In this document: piece after piece, positions 37,701 to 45,520 of the stretch
Position numbering within the stretch: the first letter of the stretch is position 1
Layout of the letters: each line of letters begins with the position of its first letter
NCBI RefSeq assembly: GCF_050958605.1
Contig: NZ_JBJHDO010000001.1
Location: 186,001 to 250,000 of the forward strand
Direction of reading: 5' to 3'
DNA: 64,000 nt
Source of the DNA: G016756615 sp050958605
GTDB lineage: Bacteria > Pseudomonadota > Alphaproteobacteria > Rhizobiales > Rhizobiaceae
The notes under the pieces: model-generated
The model's database searches: none
What the model was told of the DNA's origin: nothing
What the model saw: the letters and a program-made list of their open reading frames with translations, nothing else
Translations under genes and position numbers: made by a program

Positions 37701-38496
37701 AGCCCCGTGCATGGCTGGCTGCTTGGGCGGCAGCCTGCTTGCCGTCATAGCTCAGCGAAATCTCGGCGAGCGCCAACCAATCCTCGGCGCTGCGCGCGGC
37801 CTCCGGCTTGGCCGAAATCCGGACGCGCTCGGCGCGCATGTCCGGACTGGAGAGAGGCGAGCCGGGCATCCACGCGAAGGACTGGTGAAGCGTCAGATAA
37901 AACAGCATCTGTTCGCGGTCGACCGGATCGACGATGACGACCTTGGTCGGCGCCTGGCCGATACGCGCCACGGCCGCTTCGCCGCGGGCGACACTGACCG
38001 AGCCGAAGGGGTTGGACAGCTCGACCACCCCCTCCAGGACGATCAGCGACGTCTTGTCTCCCTCGACCGTCATCGTCCAGTCCGTGCCGCGGATCGCGGC
38101 GACGGCCGCTGGCGTTTCCACCATCAGTCCCTCGCCGCCGCGGGCGGCCCGTGCCCAGATCGTGCCGTTCTCCAGAGCGAATTCGCTGTCGGAGGCTTCC
38201 CCTATCTTCTTCACGACGAGGGTCGTGTTGCGACCCATGCGAACCTGCGTGTCGTCGGAAAACAGAATGGCCAAGTGGCCGGTCGCGTTGGTGCGCAGTG
38301 TGTCGCCGGCCAGAAGGTTCTGCGCGATCTCGACGCCGCGCCAGCCCGCCAGGTCGATGAAGCGGACCTCTTCGCCGTATTTTCTTGCAATGACCGAGCC
38401 CGCGGCAGGAAAGGCGCGCGGAACTACTTCGGCGCGCGCCGCGACGACGCAACCCACGACCGCGAGTACTGCAACTCCCGCCCGAAACATACGCAT
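34795..38496 (-). CDS. FecR-TPR-outer membrane beta-barrel fusion protein
   Basis: A 1233-residue secreted protein. A signal peptide spans residues 1-22 (cut after ARA). A FecR-like domain covers about 32-180: AGDTLRTNATGHLAILFSDDTQVRMG, then ETPAAVAAIRGTDW and a VVELSNPFGSVSV-type segment. TPR repeats cover about 225-640, for example WNAIGNVQSERGAEREAEAAFKRAIELEPNDPVAYANLAILYL. From about 690 to the end alternating aromatic/polar strands end in the C-terminal phenylalanine of TFKVRF, as in TonB-receptor-like barrels. No TonB box or plug was recognised. It is probably an outer-membrane anchor whose periplasmic FecR/TPR part could meet the CHASE2 domain of the downstream cyclase. The function is unknown. 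Confidence 0.82.
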   Translation of the reverse strand: MRMFRAGVAVLAVVGCVVAARAEVVPRAFPAAGSVIARKYGEEVRFIDLAGWRGVEIAQNLLAGDTLRTNATGHLAILFSDDTQVRMGRNTTLVVKKIGEASDSEFALENGTIWARAARGGEGLMVETPAAVAAIRGTDWTMTVEGDKTSLIVLEGVVELSNPFGSVSVARGEAAVARIGQAPTKVVIVDPVDREQMLFYLTLHQSFAWMPGSPLSSPDMRAERVRISAKPEAARSAEDWLALAEISLSYDGKQAAAQAASHARGFRLTASQQARLDLIDALAAGSDRRYADAARLFERAAPRLDPKRRAIAAYGGYFARALANPDHVEAPPAIRNGGPYAALAEAWAAGFLRDIKSALEVLKRAEAQYPDDPSLPAYRAQLALLLDDREQVLSGVERSLAIDPDDPNGLEARAHYKAGIKSDLEGALADLERAAVTAPGSATVWNAIGNVQSERGAEREAEAAFKRAIELEPNDPVAYANLAILYLNQDRVKEAKTLIDKAMTVDPSFDIGLVARGRYHLQSGELDQAMQDLLAGSTANPAYAQALLLLAGGYFERGEREPGEQALENANRLDPNDPATSSLATAIAIDDYDSDRAIESAQETLRRSQARGGDYAPLSANKDAGSLLNEAFRLQGLNAWGRYYGDVTFDPFSGAGYVDQALAGSINQFALKPNFGDTIADASVNRTAFSSFFQGLMLDPAMLSGRSRSANLFRRPFVEGSLGGGFVKKGDDWGWTSEAELQGYVAGPIPWSFYGRFDAGQSDEFRESTPPGFPVPNAQFDLNYENLSGTGYLTARPTPNDRVVVYADVRDDDADLRNAIFIPLQPIELVPGLNIDALSYDRTVNDKTGNAGVAWSHTFGYRNVGNVALFGSGFRRKSEQSAVIYSDLGLGIMPIGLRNAETTTNQTAYVAAASHLYGIGDLILRYGVEGGTIDQETEEISSIATIFGPLDSTTSSDFGLGFGRAYLDAVYDVAPNLKVEAGIFGTYINGDADSLTRIDPRVAIAWAPVEDHWLRVGFMRETSVATSTTLAPIGVLGLQSDQIPLATGGYSDVFAARWDAQWTDWFFTAVDYQHQQLSDLSILVPLSLDTIDLTEGRIDRVSFTANTWLTHGFGAFATFAYADSEDRDPNSPAFGQALPFVPETAARFGLTYVNPINLKVTAAATYVGPRSGNAFGDRLDGYWTADAFLTWEPLDKRFELELAAYNIFDTDFSVASDTPGWGRTLTGTFKVRF

Positions 38497-38607
38497 GTTT
38501 TCTTTGCTTTTCCCCTCTCGCGCGGAAGGTATGCAACCAAATCAAATTTAGTGTCAAGTTTTCGTTGCCGTTGCTTTTCGAATGCGGCAAACAATGTGGA
38601 AAATTAC
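38497..38607. promoter_or_regulatory. Divergent promoter region of the FecR-barrel/cyclase operon and the Pycsar-effector-like gene
   Basis: 111 bp, AT-richer than the flanking coding DNA. It contains GTTGCCG (38564-38570) and CGGCAA (38585-38590) facing each other across 14 bp, a possible operator. No confident -35/-10 pair was found. Confidence 0.35.
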
Positions 38608-39183
38608 ATGGGGATCGAGGTATTTAATCGTATGAAGGCCGTTCAGGACCAGCCGAAAGGAGTAGAGGTGCCGGCATTTGTCCTGCCGAAGGATCCAAAA
38701 CTCTACCTGGACCATTTGCGCAAGATAAACGACGTCTTCTACGACCAGATCCGCATCGCCGACCAGAAGGCGGCCTATATCTTCACCTTCATGATCGCCT
38801 TTCTGGTCTCATCCACAGAAGGGCGGGGTGTCTTCACCCTGAATCGTTACCTGGCCGGCGATCCCGTCGTCATTTTTTTTTCGGCGGCTCTCGCCGTCTC
38901 CGCGATCGTATCGATGGTTTCTTCGATCATGGTCGTCCTGCCGCGTCACCGCACGACCTCGACCTCCCTCTATTGGGGCGGATGGCCGGCCAATCGCGCC
39001 GCTTTCATCGCCGCCCATGACACGGGAGACCCAGAATATCTGTTCCGAGAGTACATCGGCAATGTGGATAACCTCTCGGCGATCAACCGTTCGAAGTATC
39101 GGCTCGTCACCTTGTCGTTCCGTGCGCTCATCGTGACGGTCGTCGCCTATATCCTGCTGCTCGGAATGGGCGCCGGCTTCTAG
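38608..39183 (+). CDS. Pycsar-effector-like (PycTM/DUF5706-type) membrane protein
   Basis: A 191-residue protein from ATG 38608; ATG 38632 is an alternative. The region HLRKINDVFYDQIRIADQKAAYIFTFMIAFL (about 36-66) matches my memory of the start of the Pycsar effector family: a long helix with a D-x-K-A motif running into a first span. Hydrophobic spans are about 55-70, 86-110 and 169-189. LYWGGWPANRAAF and EYLFREYIGNVDNLSAINRSKYR lie between the second and third. In Pycsar antiphage systems such proteins are activated by a cyclic nucleotide and damage the membrane. Here the gene is divergent from a cyclase module, so nucleotide-gated action is an attractive inference, not shown. Confidence 0.65.
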   Translation: MGIEVFNRMKAVQDQPKGVEVPAFVLPKDPKLYLDHLRKINDVFYDQIRIADQKAAYIFTFMIAFLVSSTEGRGVFTLNRYLAGDPVVIFFSAALAVSAIVSMVSSIMVVLPRHRTTSTSLYWGGWPANRAAFIAAHDTGDPEYLFREYIGNVDNLSAINRSKYRLVTLSFRALIVTVVAYILLLGMGAGF

Positions 39184-39272
39184 ATCTCACGGGGCGATGT
39201 GTTGATTGCCGCTGTTCGGGATTTCGCCTAACGTCGAATCAAATAATAGCGGTGGGATCAACGGAAGAACTC

Positions 39273-40322
39273 ATGAACCAGAGGTCGAACACCATGGCAC
39301 TCCAAGCTGCCCACTCCTTCCTTTCTCGCCGTTCGTTGCTCAAGGCGGCCGGCGCCGGCACGGCGCTTGCCGCGCTGGGGGCCTTCCCATCCAGGGGTTT
39401 TGCCGCCGATCCTATCAAGGTTGCGGCCGTCTACACCGTTCCGGTCGAACAGCAGTGGGTCAGCCGCCTGCACAAGGCCGCAACCGCAGCCAAGGAACGT
39501 GGCGATATCGAGTATGTCTATTCGGAGAACACCTCCAACAACGACTATGAACGCGTGATGCGGGAATATTGCGAGGCCGGCCACAAGCTGATCATCGGCG
39601 AGGTGTTCGGCGTCGAAGATGCTGCCCGCAGCGTCGCGCAGGATTATCCTGACATTGCCTTTCTCGCGGGCTCCAGCTTCAAGCCGGACGACGCGCTGCC
39701 CAATTTTGCGGTGTTCGACAATTATATCCAGGATGCCTCCTACCTCTCCGGCATCATTGCCGGCGCCATGACCAAATCGAAGAATATCGGCATGGTCGGG
39801 GGTTATCCGATCCCCGAGGTCAACCGGCTGATGAATGCCTTCATGGCCGGCGTGAAGGAAAGCGCGCCCGACGCGAAGTTCCAGGTCTCCTTCATCGGCT
39901 CCTGGTTCGATCCGCCCAAGGCCAAGGAGACGGCTTTCGCCCAGATCGACGGCGGCGCCGACCTCCTCTATGCCGAGCGCTTCGGCGTCTCCGACGCGGC
40001 CAAGGAAAAGGGTGTTCTGGCGATCGGCAACGTGATCGATACGCAGGCCGACTACCCCGACACAGTTGTCGCGTCGGCGCTCTGGCATTTCGAGCCGACG
40101 CTCGACAAGGCCGTCGCCGAGGTCAAGGCCGGCACCTTCAAGGCCGAAGATTACGGCGTCTATTCCTTCATGAAGAACGGCGGCTGCTCTCTGGCGCCGC
40201 TCGGAACCTTCGAGTCCAAGGTGCCCGACGAGGTCAAGGCCAAGGTGGCCGAGAAGGAAAAGGCCATCAAGGACGGCTCCTTCGTCGTCGAGATCAACGA
40301 CGCCGAGCCGAAGTCGAGTTAG
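39273..40322 (+). CDS. BMP-family ABC transporter substrate-binding protein
   Basis: A 349-residue periplasmic protein. ATG 39273 has GGAAG 7 bp upstream; ATG 39294 is another option. The N-terminus SRRSLLKAAGAG followed by a hydrophobic stretch looks like a Tat signal. The mature part IKVAAVYTVPVEQQWVSRLHKA, SENTSNNDYERVMREYCEAGHKLIIGEVFG and VGGYPIPEVNRLMNAFMAGVK is typical of BMP/PnrA-like nucleoside or nucleobase binders. It is followed by ATPase, two permeases and a cytosine-deaminase-like enzyme, so the ligand is probably a purine/pyrimidine base or relative. Confidence 0.9.
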   Translation: MNQRSNTMALQAAHSFLSRRSLLKAAGAGTALAALGAFPSRGFAADPIKVAAVYTVPVEQQWVSRLHKAATAAKERGDIEYVYSENTSNNDYERVMREYCEAGHKLIIGEVFGVEDAARSVAQDYPDIAFLAGSSFKPDDALPNFAVFDNYIQDASYLSGIIAGAMTKSKNIGMVGGYPIPEVNRLMNAFMAGVKESAPDAKFQVSFIGSWFDPPKAKETAFAQIDGGADLLYAERFGVSDAAKEKGVLAIGNVIDTQADYPDTVVASALWHFEPTLDKAVAEVKAGTFKAEDYGVYSFMKNGGCSLAPLGTFESKVPDEVKAKVAEKEKAIKDGSFVVEINDAEPKSS

Positions 40323-40360
40323 CCGTTCCCACTGTCTTGATGGGAGACGTAGAGCACAGT

Positions 40361-40386
40361 AAGGGGTGGAAGTTATTCCACCCCTT
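40361..40386 (+). terminator. Perfect hairpin between binding-protein and ATPase genes
   Basis: An 11-bp perfect stem (40361-40371 with 40376-40386; AAGGGGTGGAA/TTCCACCCCTT) with GTTA loop and no T-run after it. It probably protects the binding-protein mRNA or partly stops transcription. Confidence 0.6.
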
Positions 40387-40439
40387 GTCGATGTCTCGCG
40401 GCTGCCTCACTGGGAACGCGCCGCGATGGAAGTGCCTTG

Positions 40440-41993
40440 ATGGTCCAGCCGAGATCGAGCAGCCAGAACAGTGAACCGGTCCTGCGCCTGACCGGCATCA
40501 CCAAACGATTCGGGCCTCTGGTTGCCAATGACGCCATTTCGTTCGAGCTGGGCGGAGGCGAGGTGATCGCGCTTCTCGGCGAGAACGGCGCAGGCAAGAC
40601 GACGCTGATGAACATTCTCTTCGGCCACTATGTAGCCGACGAGGGAACGGTCGAAGTCTTCGGCAGGCATCTGCCGCCAGGCGACCCCAAAGCGGCTCTG
40701 TCGGCCGGCGTTGGTATGGTCCACCAGCATTTCACCCTGGCCGACAACATGACCGTCATGGAGAACATCGCGCTCGGCACCGAGGCGCTCTGGCGGCCGC
40801 GCCTCGACCGTGCGGTGGCGCGTGAGCGCATCCGCAAGCTCTCCGCCGATTTTGGCCTGACCGTGGAGCCTTCGGCCGTCGTCGCCTCCCTATCCGTCGG
40901 CGAACGGCAGCGCGTCGAGATATTGAAGGCTCTCTACCGCGACGCTCGGATCCTCATCCTCGACGAACCGACCGCCGTTCTCACGCCGGGGGAGACCGAG
41001 GCGCTGTTCCGCACGCTCAAGCTCCTCGTCGCCAAGGGCCTGTCGATCATCTTCATCTCGCACAAGCTGAACGAGGTCATGGCCGTAAGCGACCGCGTTC
41101 TCGTGCTGCGCGGAGGCAAGCTTGCGGGAGAGCGGCCGACGGCCGGCGTCAGCCGCGCGGAACTGGCTGCCCTGATGGTTGGCCAGGAAGTCGTCTCGCC
41201 GCCCGTGAGTCCGCTGCGTCTTGGCCCGCCCCTGCTCGAGTTGAGGGACGTTTCCACGCAGCCCGGCGGCACGGGGTCAAGGCTCGAAGGCGTGTCCCTG
41301 ACCCTCCGTGGTGGCGAGATTACCGGTCTGGCCGGTGTCTCCGGCAACGGCCAGTCCGCGCTCGCGGGCGTGATCGCCGGGACCGCAATGCCTTCGGCCG
41401 GCGAGATCGTCCTCGCCGGAGCGGCGGTTCGCGGCTGGTCTCCTCGCATCGCGCTCGACGGCGGAATTGGGCGCATTCCCGAGGACCGCCACGCCGTCGG
41501 CACGATCGGCGACATGAGCGTCACCGAGAATGTGATTTCGGAGCGATACCGTTCGTCCCGCTTCAGCCGGCGCGGTTTTGTCGATTGGAGCGCCGCGCGA
41601 GACTTCGCGACCGCCGTCATTCGCGACTACGACGTGAAATGTCCCTCGCCCGAAACGCGCATAAGGCTGCTTTCCGGCGGCAACATGCAGAAGCTGATCC
41701 TCGGCCGGGTGCTCGATGCCGAGCCCTCGATCATCCTCGCAAATCAGCCGACGCGCGGTCTCGACGTTGGAGCCGTCGCCTATGTCCATCGCAAGTTGCT
41801 GGAGGCGCGGGAGCGTGGTGCGGCCATCCTTTTGATCTCGGAAGACCTAGAGGAGATCCTGGCGCTTTCCGATCGCGTCGTCGTAATGTCGAAAGGCAGG
41901 CTGTCTATGCCCTCGGCCCGCGGCGAGCGTTCGATCCGGGAGTTGGGAGAGCTGATGGCCGGGCATGCGGAGGTCGCTCATCGTGCGGCTTGA
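40440..41993 (+). CDS. ABC transporter ATPase (double-domain, BMP-type)
   Basis: A 517-residue protein with two fused ABC domains, as in the RbsA/MglA/YufO group. Domain 1 (about 15-250) has Walker A GENGAGKTT, signature LSVGERQRVEILKAL and Walker B LILDEPTAVLTP. Domain 2 (about 265-510) has a degenerate VSGNGQSAL Walker A, LLSGGNMQKLILGRVL and ILANQPTRGLDVGA. Such pairing is usual for nucleoside/sugar importers. ATG 40440 is preferred to TTG 40437. It overlaps the downstream permease start region. Confidence 0.93.
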   Translation: MVQPRSSSQNSEPVLRLTGITKRFGPLVANDAISFELGGGEVIALLGENGAGKTTLMNILFGHYVADEGTVEVFGRHLPPGDPKAALSAGVGMVHQHFTLADNMTVMENIALGTEALWRPRLDRAVARERIRKLSADFGLTVEPSAVVASLSVGERQRVEILKALYRDARILILDEPTAVLTPGETEALFRTLKLLVAKGLSIIFISHKLNEVMAVSDRVLVLRGGKLAGERPTAGVSRAELAALMVGQEVVSPPVSPLRLGPPLLELRDVSTQPGGTGSRLEGVSLTLRGGEITGLAGVSGNGQSALAGVIAGTAMPSAGEIVLAGAAVRGWSPRIALDGGIGRIPEDRHAVGTIGDMSVTENVISERYRSSRFSRRGFVDWSAARDFATAVIRDYDVKCPSPETRIRLLSGGNMQKLILGRVLDAEPSIILANQPTRGLDVGAVAYVHRKLLEARERGAAILLISEDLEEILALSDRVVVMSKGRLSMPSARGERSIRELGELMAGHAEVAHRAA

Positions 41994-43032
41994 ACCCAAA
42001 CTCGCGCCCTCGCTGGCCGTCCTTCTGCTCTTCCCGCTCGGTGCCATCGCCGCAACGCTGGTCATCACGGCGTTGCTGGTGCTCGCCGCGGGTGCGTCCC
42101 CATTCTCGGTCTTCTACCTCGTGCTGAAAGGCGCCGCCGGGTCACAGTTCGCGGCACTCGAGATGCTGACCCGCGCGACGCCGCTGATCTTCACCGGTCT
42201 GGCCGTAGCGGTGGCTTTCCGGGCGAAGCTCTGGAACATCGGAGCCGAGGCCCAACTCTATATCGGCGCCGTGGTCACCGTGGTCCTTGGTACCGGGGCG
42301 CTGCCCTTGCCTTCGGTCCTGCTTCTGCCTGCGATCGCCATTTCCGCGATGGCGGTCGGGGCGCTGCTTCTGCTCGGGCCAGCGGTCCTCAAGACGCGCT
42401 TCGGCGTCGACGAGGTGGTCACGACATTGCTTCTCAATTTCATCGTGCTGCTCTTCGTCTCCATGCTGCTCGAGGGACCGCTCAAGGATCCGATGGGGCT
42501 GGGCTGGCCGCAATCACCCAAGGTCATCGCCGATGCACAACTGCCGCGCATCATTCGGGGCAAGCGCCTGCATTATGGCTTCGTCCTCGCCCTTTTTTCT
42601 GCCCTGGCAGTCTGGTTGGTAATGAAGAAGACGGCTTTGGGCTACGAAATGCGCGCTGTGGGCCACAACCGCGAGGCGGCGCGTTTCGCCGGCATTCCCG
42701 TCGATGCCGTGCTTGCCAAGACGGCCCTGCTCTCGGGTGGGCTCGCGGCCCTCGCCGGCTTTTCCGAGGTCGCGGGGTTGAAGGGCAATCTCACCCTCGA
42801 TCTGTCACCCGGCTACGGCTATTCCGGTATCGTTGTCGCCATGCTCGCCATGCTCAATCCGCTGGGTGTGGTGGTTTCCGCCATCTTCGTCGCCGGTATC
42901 TTCGTCGGTGCCGACGCGATGAGCCGGTCGGCCGGCGTGCCGAGCTACATCGCCGACGTCATGACCGCGACCGCACTCCTCACGATGGTGACGGCCATCC
43001 TGCTCACGCGTTTCCGGGTGAGGTGGAAATGA
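41965..43032 (+). CDS. ABC transporter permease 1 (BMP-type importer)
   Basis: A 355-residue BPD_transp_2 (LivH/RbsC-like) permease with about 8-10 hydrophobic segments. KLWNIGAEAQLYIGAVV and GYEMRAVGHNREAARFAGI are family motifs. ATG 41965 lies inside the ATPase gene; GTG 41983 has a better GGAGG spacing and would give 349 residues. A 266-bp gap to the second permease holds a perfect inverted repeat. Confidence 0.9.
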   Translation: MRRSLIVRLEPKLAPSLAVLLLFPLGAIAATLVITALLVLAAGASPFSVFYLVLKGAAGSQFAALEMLTRATPLIFTGLAVAVAFRAKLWNIGAEAQLYIGAVVTVVLGTGALPLPSVLLLPAIAISAMAVGALLLLGPAVLKTRFGVDEVVTTLLLNFIVLLFVSMLLEGPLKDPMGLGWPQSPKVIADAQLPRIIRGKRLHYGFVLALFSALAVWLVMKKTALGYEMRAVGHNREAARFAGIPVDAVLAKTALLSGGLAALAGFSEVAGLKGNLTLDLSPGYGYSGIVVAMLAMLNPLGVVVSAIFVAGIFVGADAMSRSAGVPSYIADVMTATALLTMVTAILLTRFRVRWK

Positions 43033-43072
43033 TGTCCTTGCTTTCGAATTTCTACCGCTCGGAGCGTCAAGC

Positions 43073-43237
43073 TCCCCCTCACCCGGCCTCCGCTTCGCTC
43101 GGCCGACCTCTCCCCAAGGGGAGAGGAGGTTTTCTCCGCCGGCGCCAAGCTGGTGGTCCAGGAATCGCAAACGTTGCAGATTTCCTCTCCCCTTGGGGAG
43201 AGGTCGGCCGAGCGAAGCGGAGGCCGGGTGAGGGGGA
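43073..43237. repeat. 165-bp element with perfect 55-bp inverted arms inside the importer operon
   Basis: Arms 43073-43127 and 43183-43237 are exact reverse complements, with a 55-bp centre. The core CTTCGCTCGGCCGACCTC is followed by CTCCCC/GGGGAG hairpins. It stands between two permease genes of one operon and would form a very stable RNA stem. Confidence 0.95.
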
Positions 43238-43298
43238 CTGGCCCGCATGCAAGAGCCGTCGAGAAGAAGCCTGGCGCCCAAGCGCGGAGCACCTCTAG

Positions 43299-44240
43299 AT
43301 GGACGCGCTCGAGATACTCTTCACCGCATCCTTCTGGGTCGCCGCGATCCGCATCGCGTCACCGCTGATCTTTGCCACGATGGGCGAGCTGATCTGCGAG
43401 CGCGCAGGCGTCCTCAATCTCGGCATCGAAGGCATCATGACCGTGGGCGCCTTCGCCGGCTGGTTCACCGTCTATTCGGGCGGAGATCTGTGGACAGGCG
43501 TGCTCGTCGCGGCGCTGGCAGGCGGCATGTTCGGCCTGCTCCACGCCACGCTCACCGTGCCGCTGGGCCTGTCCCAGCATGTGGTCGGCATCGGCATCAC
43601 GCTGCTTGCGACAAGCCTCACCTATTTCACCTATCGGCTGGCGCTGCCGGAAGTTACGTCGCCGCCGAAGATCGAGCCGTTCCAGCCCTGGCCGATTCCG
43701 GGCCTCTCGAACATCCCGGTGCTCGGCGAGGCCTTGTTCTCGCAGACACCACTGACCTATCTGGCCTTCGTCACTGTGGGCGTGGTGGCCTGGGCGCTCT
43801 ATCGCACACCGCTCGGCCTGGCGATTCGAGCGGTGGGCGAGAATCCGGCCGCTGTCGAGGCGCAAGGCATCAGTGTCACCGGCATGCGCATTGGCGCGGT
43901 CGTGACAGGAAGCGCGTTGATGGCGGTCGGCGGTGCGTTCCTGACCATGTCGGCCTTCAACTCCTTCTTCTTCGAGATGATCAACGGCCGCGGCTGGATC
44001 TGCATCGCGCTGGTCGTCTTCGGTTCGTGGCGTCCGGGCAAGGCGCTGCTCGGCGCCATTCTGTTCGCGGCCTTCGATGCCTATCAGATCAGGCTGCAGC
44101 AGCTATCTGGCGGCGTCGTGCCCTATCAGGTCTTCCTGATGATGCCCTACGCGCTGTCGATCCTGGCGCTGATCCTGGTGGCGCGCCGCGCTACCTATCC
44201 GAAAGCGCTGATGACCCCCTACCAGAAAGGCGAAAGATGA
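43299..44240 (+). CDS. ABC transporter permease 2 (BMP-type importer)
   Basis: A 313-residue inner-membrane permease of the same family: ASPLIFATMGELICERAGVLNLGIEGIMTVGAFAGW near the N-terminus and GLAIRAVGENPAAVEAQGISV in the cytoplasmic loop. About eight hydrophobic segments. It forms the heterodimeric channel with permease 1. The stop overlaps the deaminase start (ATGA, 44237-44240). Confidence 0.93.
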   Translation: MDALEILFTASFWVAAIRIASPLIFATMGELICERAGVLNLGIEGIMTVGAFAGWFTVYSGGDLWTGVLVAALAGGMFGLLHATLTVPLGLSQHVVGIGITLLATSLTYFTYRLALPEVTSPPKIEPFQPWPIPGLSNIPVLGEALFSQTPLTYLAFVTVGVVAWALYRTPLGLAIRAVGENPAAVEAQGISVTGMRIGAVVTGSALMAVGGAFLTMSAFNSFFFEMINGRGWICIALVVFGSWRPGKALLGAILFAAFDAYQIRLQQLSGGVVPYQVFLMMPYALSILALILVARRATYPKALMTPYQKGER

Positions 44241-45520
44241 GCTTCGACATTCTCCTCAGGGGCGGCACGCTGCCGGATGGCCGAGCCGCGGATATCGGCA
44301 TCAAGGGAGACAGGATCGCGGCGATCGAACCCAGGATCGATGCCGACGCGGGCCGGGTAATCGACGCGGCCGGCGATCTCGTTTCGCCGCCCTTCGTCGA
44401 CCCGCATTTCCACATGGACGCTACGCTTTCCCTCGGGCTGCCCCGCATCAACAAGTCTGGTACCCTGTTGGAAGGCATTGCGCTGTGGGGCGAATTGAAG
44501 CCCCTCCTCACGCATGAAGCGGTGCGGCAGCGCGCACTCGACTATTGCGACTGGGCCGTGTCGATGGGCTTGCTCGCCATCCGCACCCATGTCGACGTCT
44601 GCGACGACCGGCTGCTCGCCGTCGAGGCGCTGCTCGAGATAAAGAAGGAGGTCGCGCCCTATCTCGATCTCCAACTCGTCGCTTTCCCCCAGGATGGCCT
44701 CTATCGCTTCCCGACGGCGCGGGAGAACACGATACGAGCGCTCGATATGGGCGTCGATGTCGTCGGCGGCATCCCGCATTTCGAACGCACAATGGAAGAC
44801 GGCCGGCGCTCCGTCACCGAGCTTTGCGAGATCGCCGCAGACCGCGGCCTCATGGTCGACATGCATTGCGACGAGACGGACGATCCGCATTCGCGTCATA
44901 TCGAACAACTTGCCTACGAGACGCAGCGCCTCGGACTACAGGGCAGGGTGGCGGGATCGCATCTCACTTCCATGCATTCCATGGACAATTATTACGTCTC
45001 GAAGCTCCTGCCGTTGATGGCGGAGGCCCAGGTCTCGGCGATTGCCAACCCGCTGATCAACATCATGCTGCAGGGACGCCACGACACCTATCCGAAGCGG
45101 CGCGGGCTGACCCGCGTTCCGGAAATGCTGCGCCACGGCATCCGCGTGGGCTGGGGTCAGGATTGCGTGCTTGATCCCTGGTATTCCCTCGGGACGGCCG
45201 ACATGCTCGACGTCGCCTTCATGGGACTGCACGTCGCACAGATGTCGAGCCCCGCCGACATGGAAAAATGTTTCGACATGGTCACCAACGTCAACGCCGC
45301 GATCATGGGGCTCGACGACCATGGACTGGCTGTGGGCAAGAGGGCGAGCCTGGTCATCCTCGATGCGGGAAATCCGATCGAGGCCATCCGGCTCCGCGCC
45401 GAACGCCTCTGCGTCATCGCCAAGGGCAAGGTCGTGGCCGAAAAGACGAAGCAACAAACGCGCCTGTCGCTGGATGGTAGGCCGTCGAGCGTCGCGCGGC
45501 GGCACCAAGTGCCGACATAA
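44237..45520 (+). CDS. codA: Cytosine-deaminase-like amidohydrolase
   Basis: Metal-dependent deaminase of 427 residues, the length of E. coli CodA and alignable along it: VDPHFHMDATLS, AIRTHVDVCDD, QLVAFPQDG, MHCDETDD, QGRHDTYPKRRGLTR and DPWYSLGTADML. The E. coli metal/active-site GHDDVFD appears here as GQDCVLD. The catalytic Asp is kept (D309), but the neighbour that tunes base specificity in E. coli (D314) is Cys310 and the preceding His is Gln. The substrate may thus be a different base (isoguanine, 5-methylcytosine or another imine). Coupled to the importer operon. Confidence 0.85.
   Translation: MSFDILLRGGTLPDGRAADIGIKGDRIAAIEPRIDADAGRVIDAAGDLVSPPFVDPHFHMDATLSLGLPRINKSGTLLEGIALWGELKPLLTHEAVRQRALDYCDWAVSMGLLAIRTHVDVCDDRLLAVEALLEIKKEVAPYLDLQLVAFPQDGLYRFPTARENTIRALDMGVDVVGGIPHFERTMEDGRRSVTELCEIAADRGLMVDMHCDETDDPHSRHIEQLAYETQRLGLQGRVAGSHLTSMHSMDNYYVSKLLPLMAEAQVSAIANPLINIMLQGRHDTYPKRRGLTRVPEMLRHGIRVGWGQDCVLDPWYSLGTADMLDVAFMGLHVAQMSSPADMEKCFDMVTNVNAAIMGLDDHGLAVGKRASLVILDAGNPIEAIRLRAERLCVIAKGKVVAEKTKQQTRLSLDGRPSSVARRHQVPT

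Noticed and set aside
43247..44236. Long N-terminal extension of the deaminase frame
   Set aside because: It overlaps permease 2 in another frame and is Arg-rich. The real start is ATG 44237, which overlaps the permease stop.
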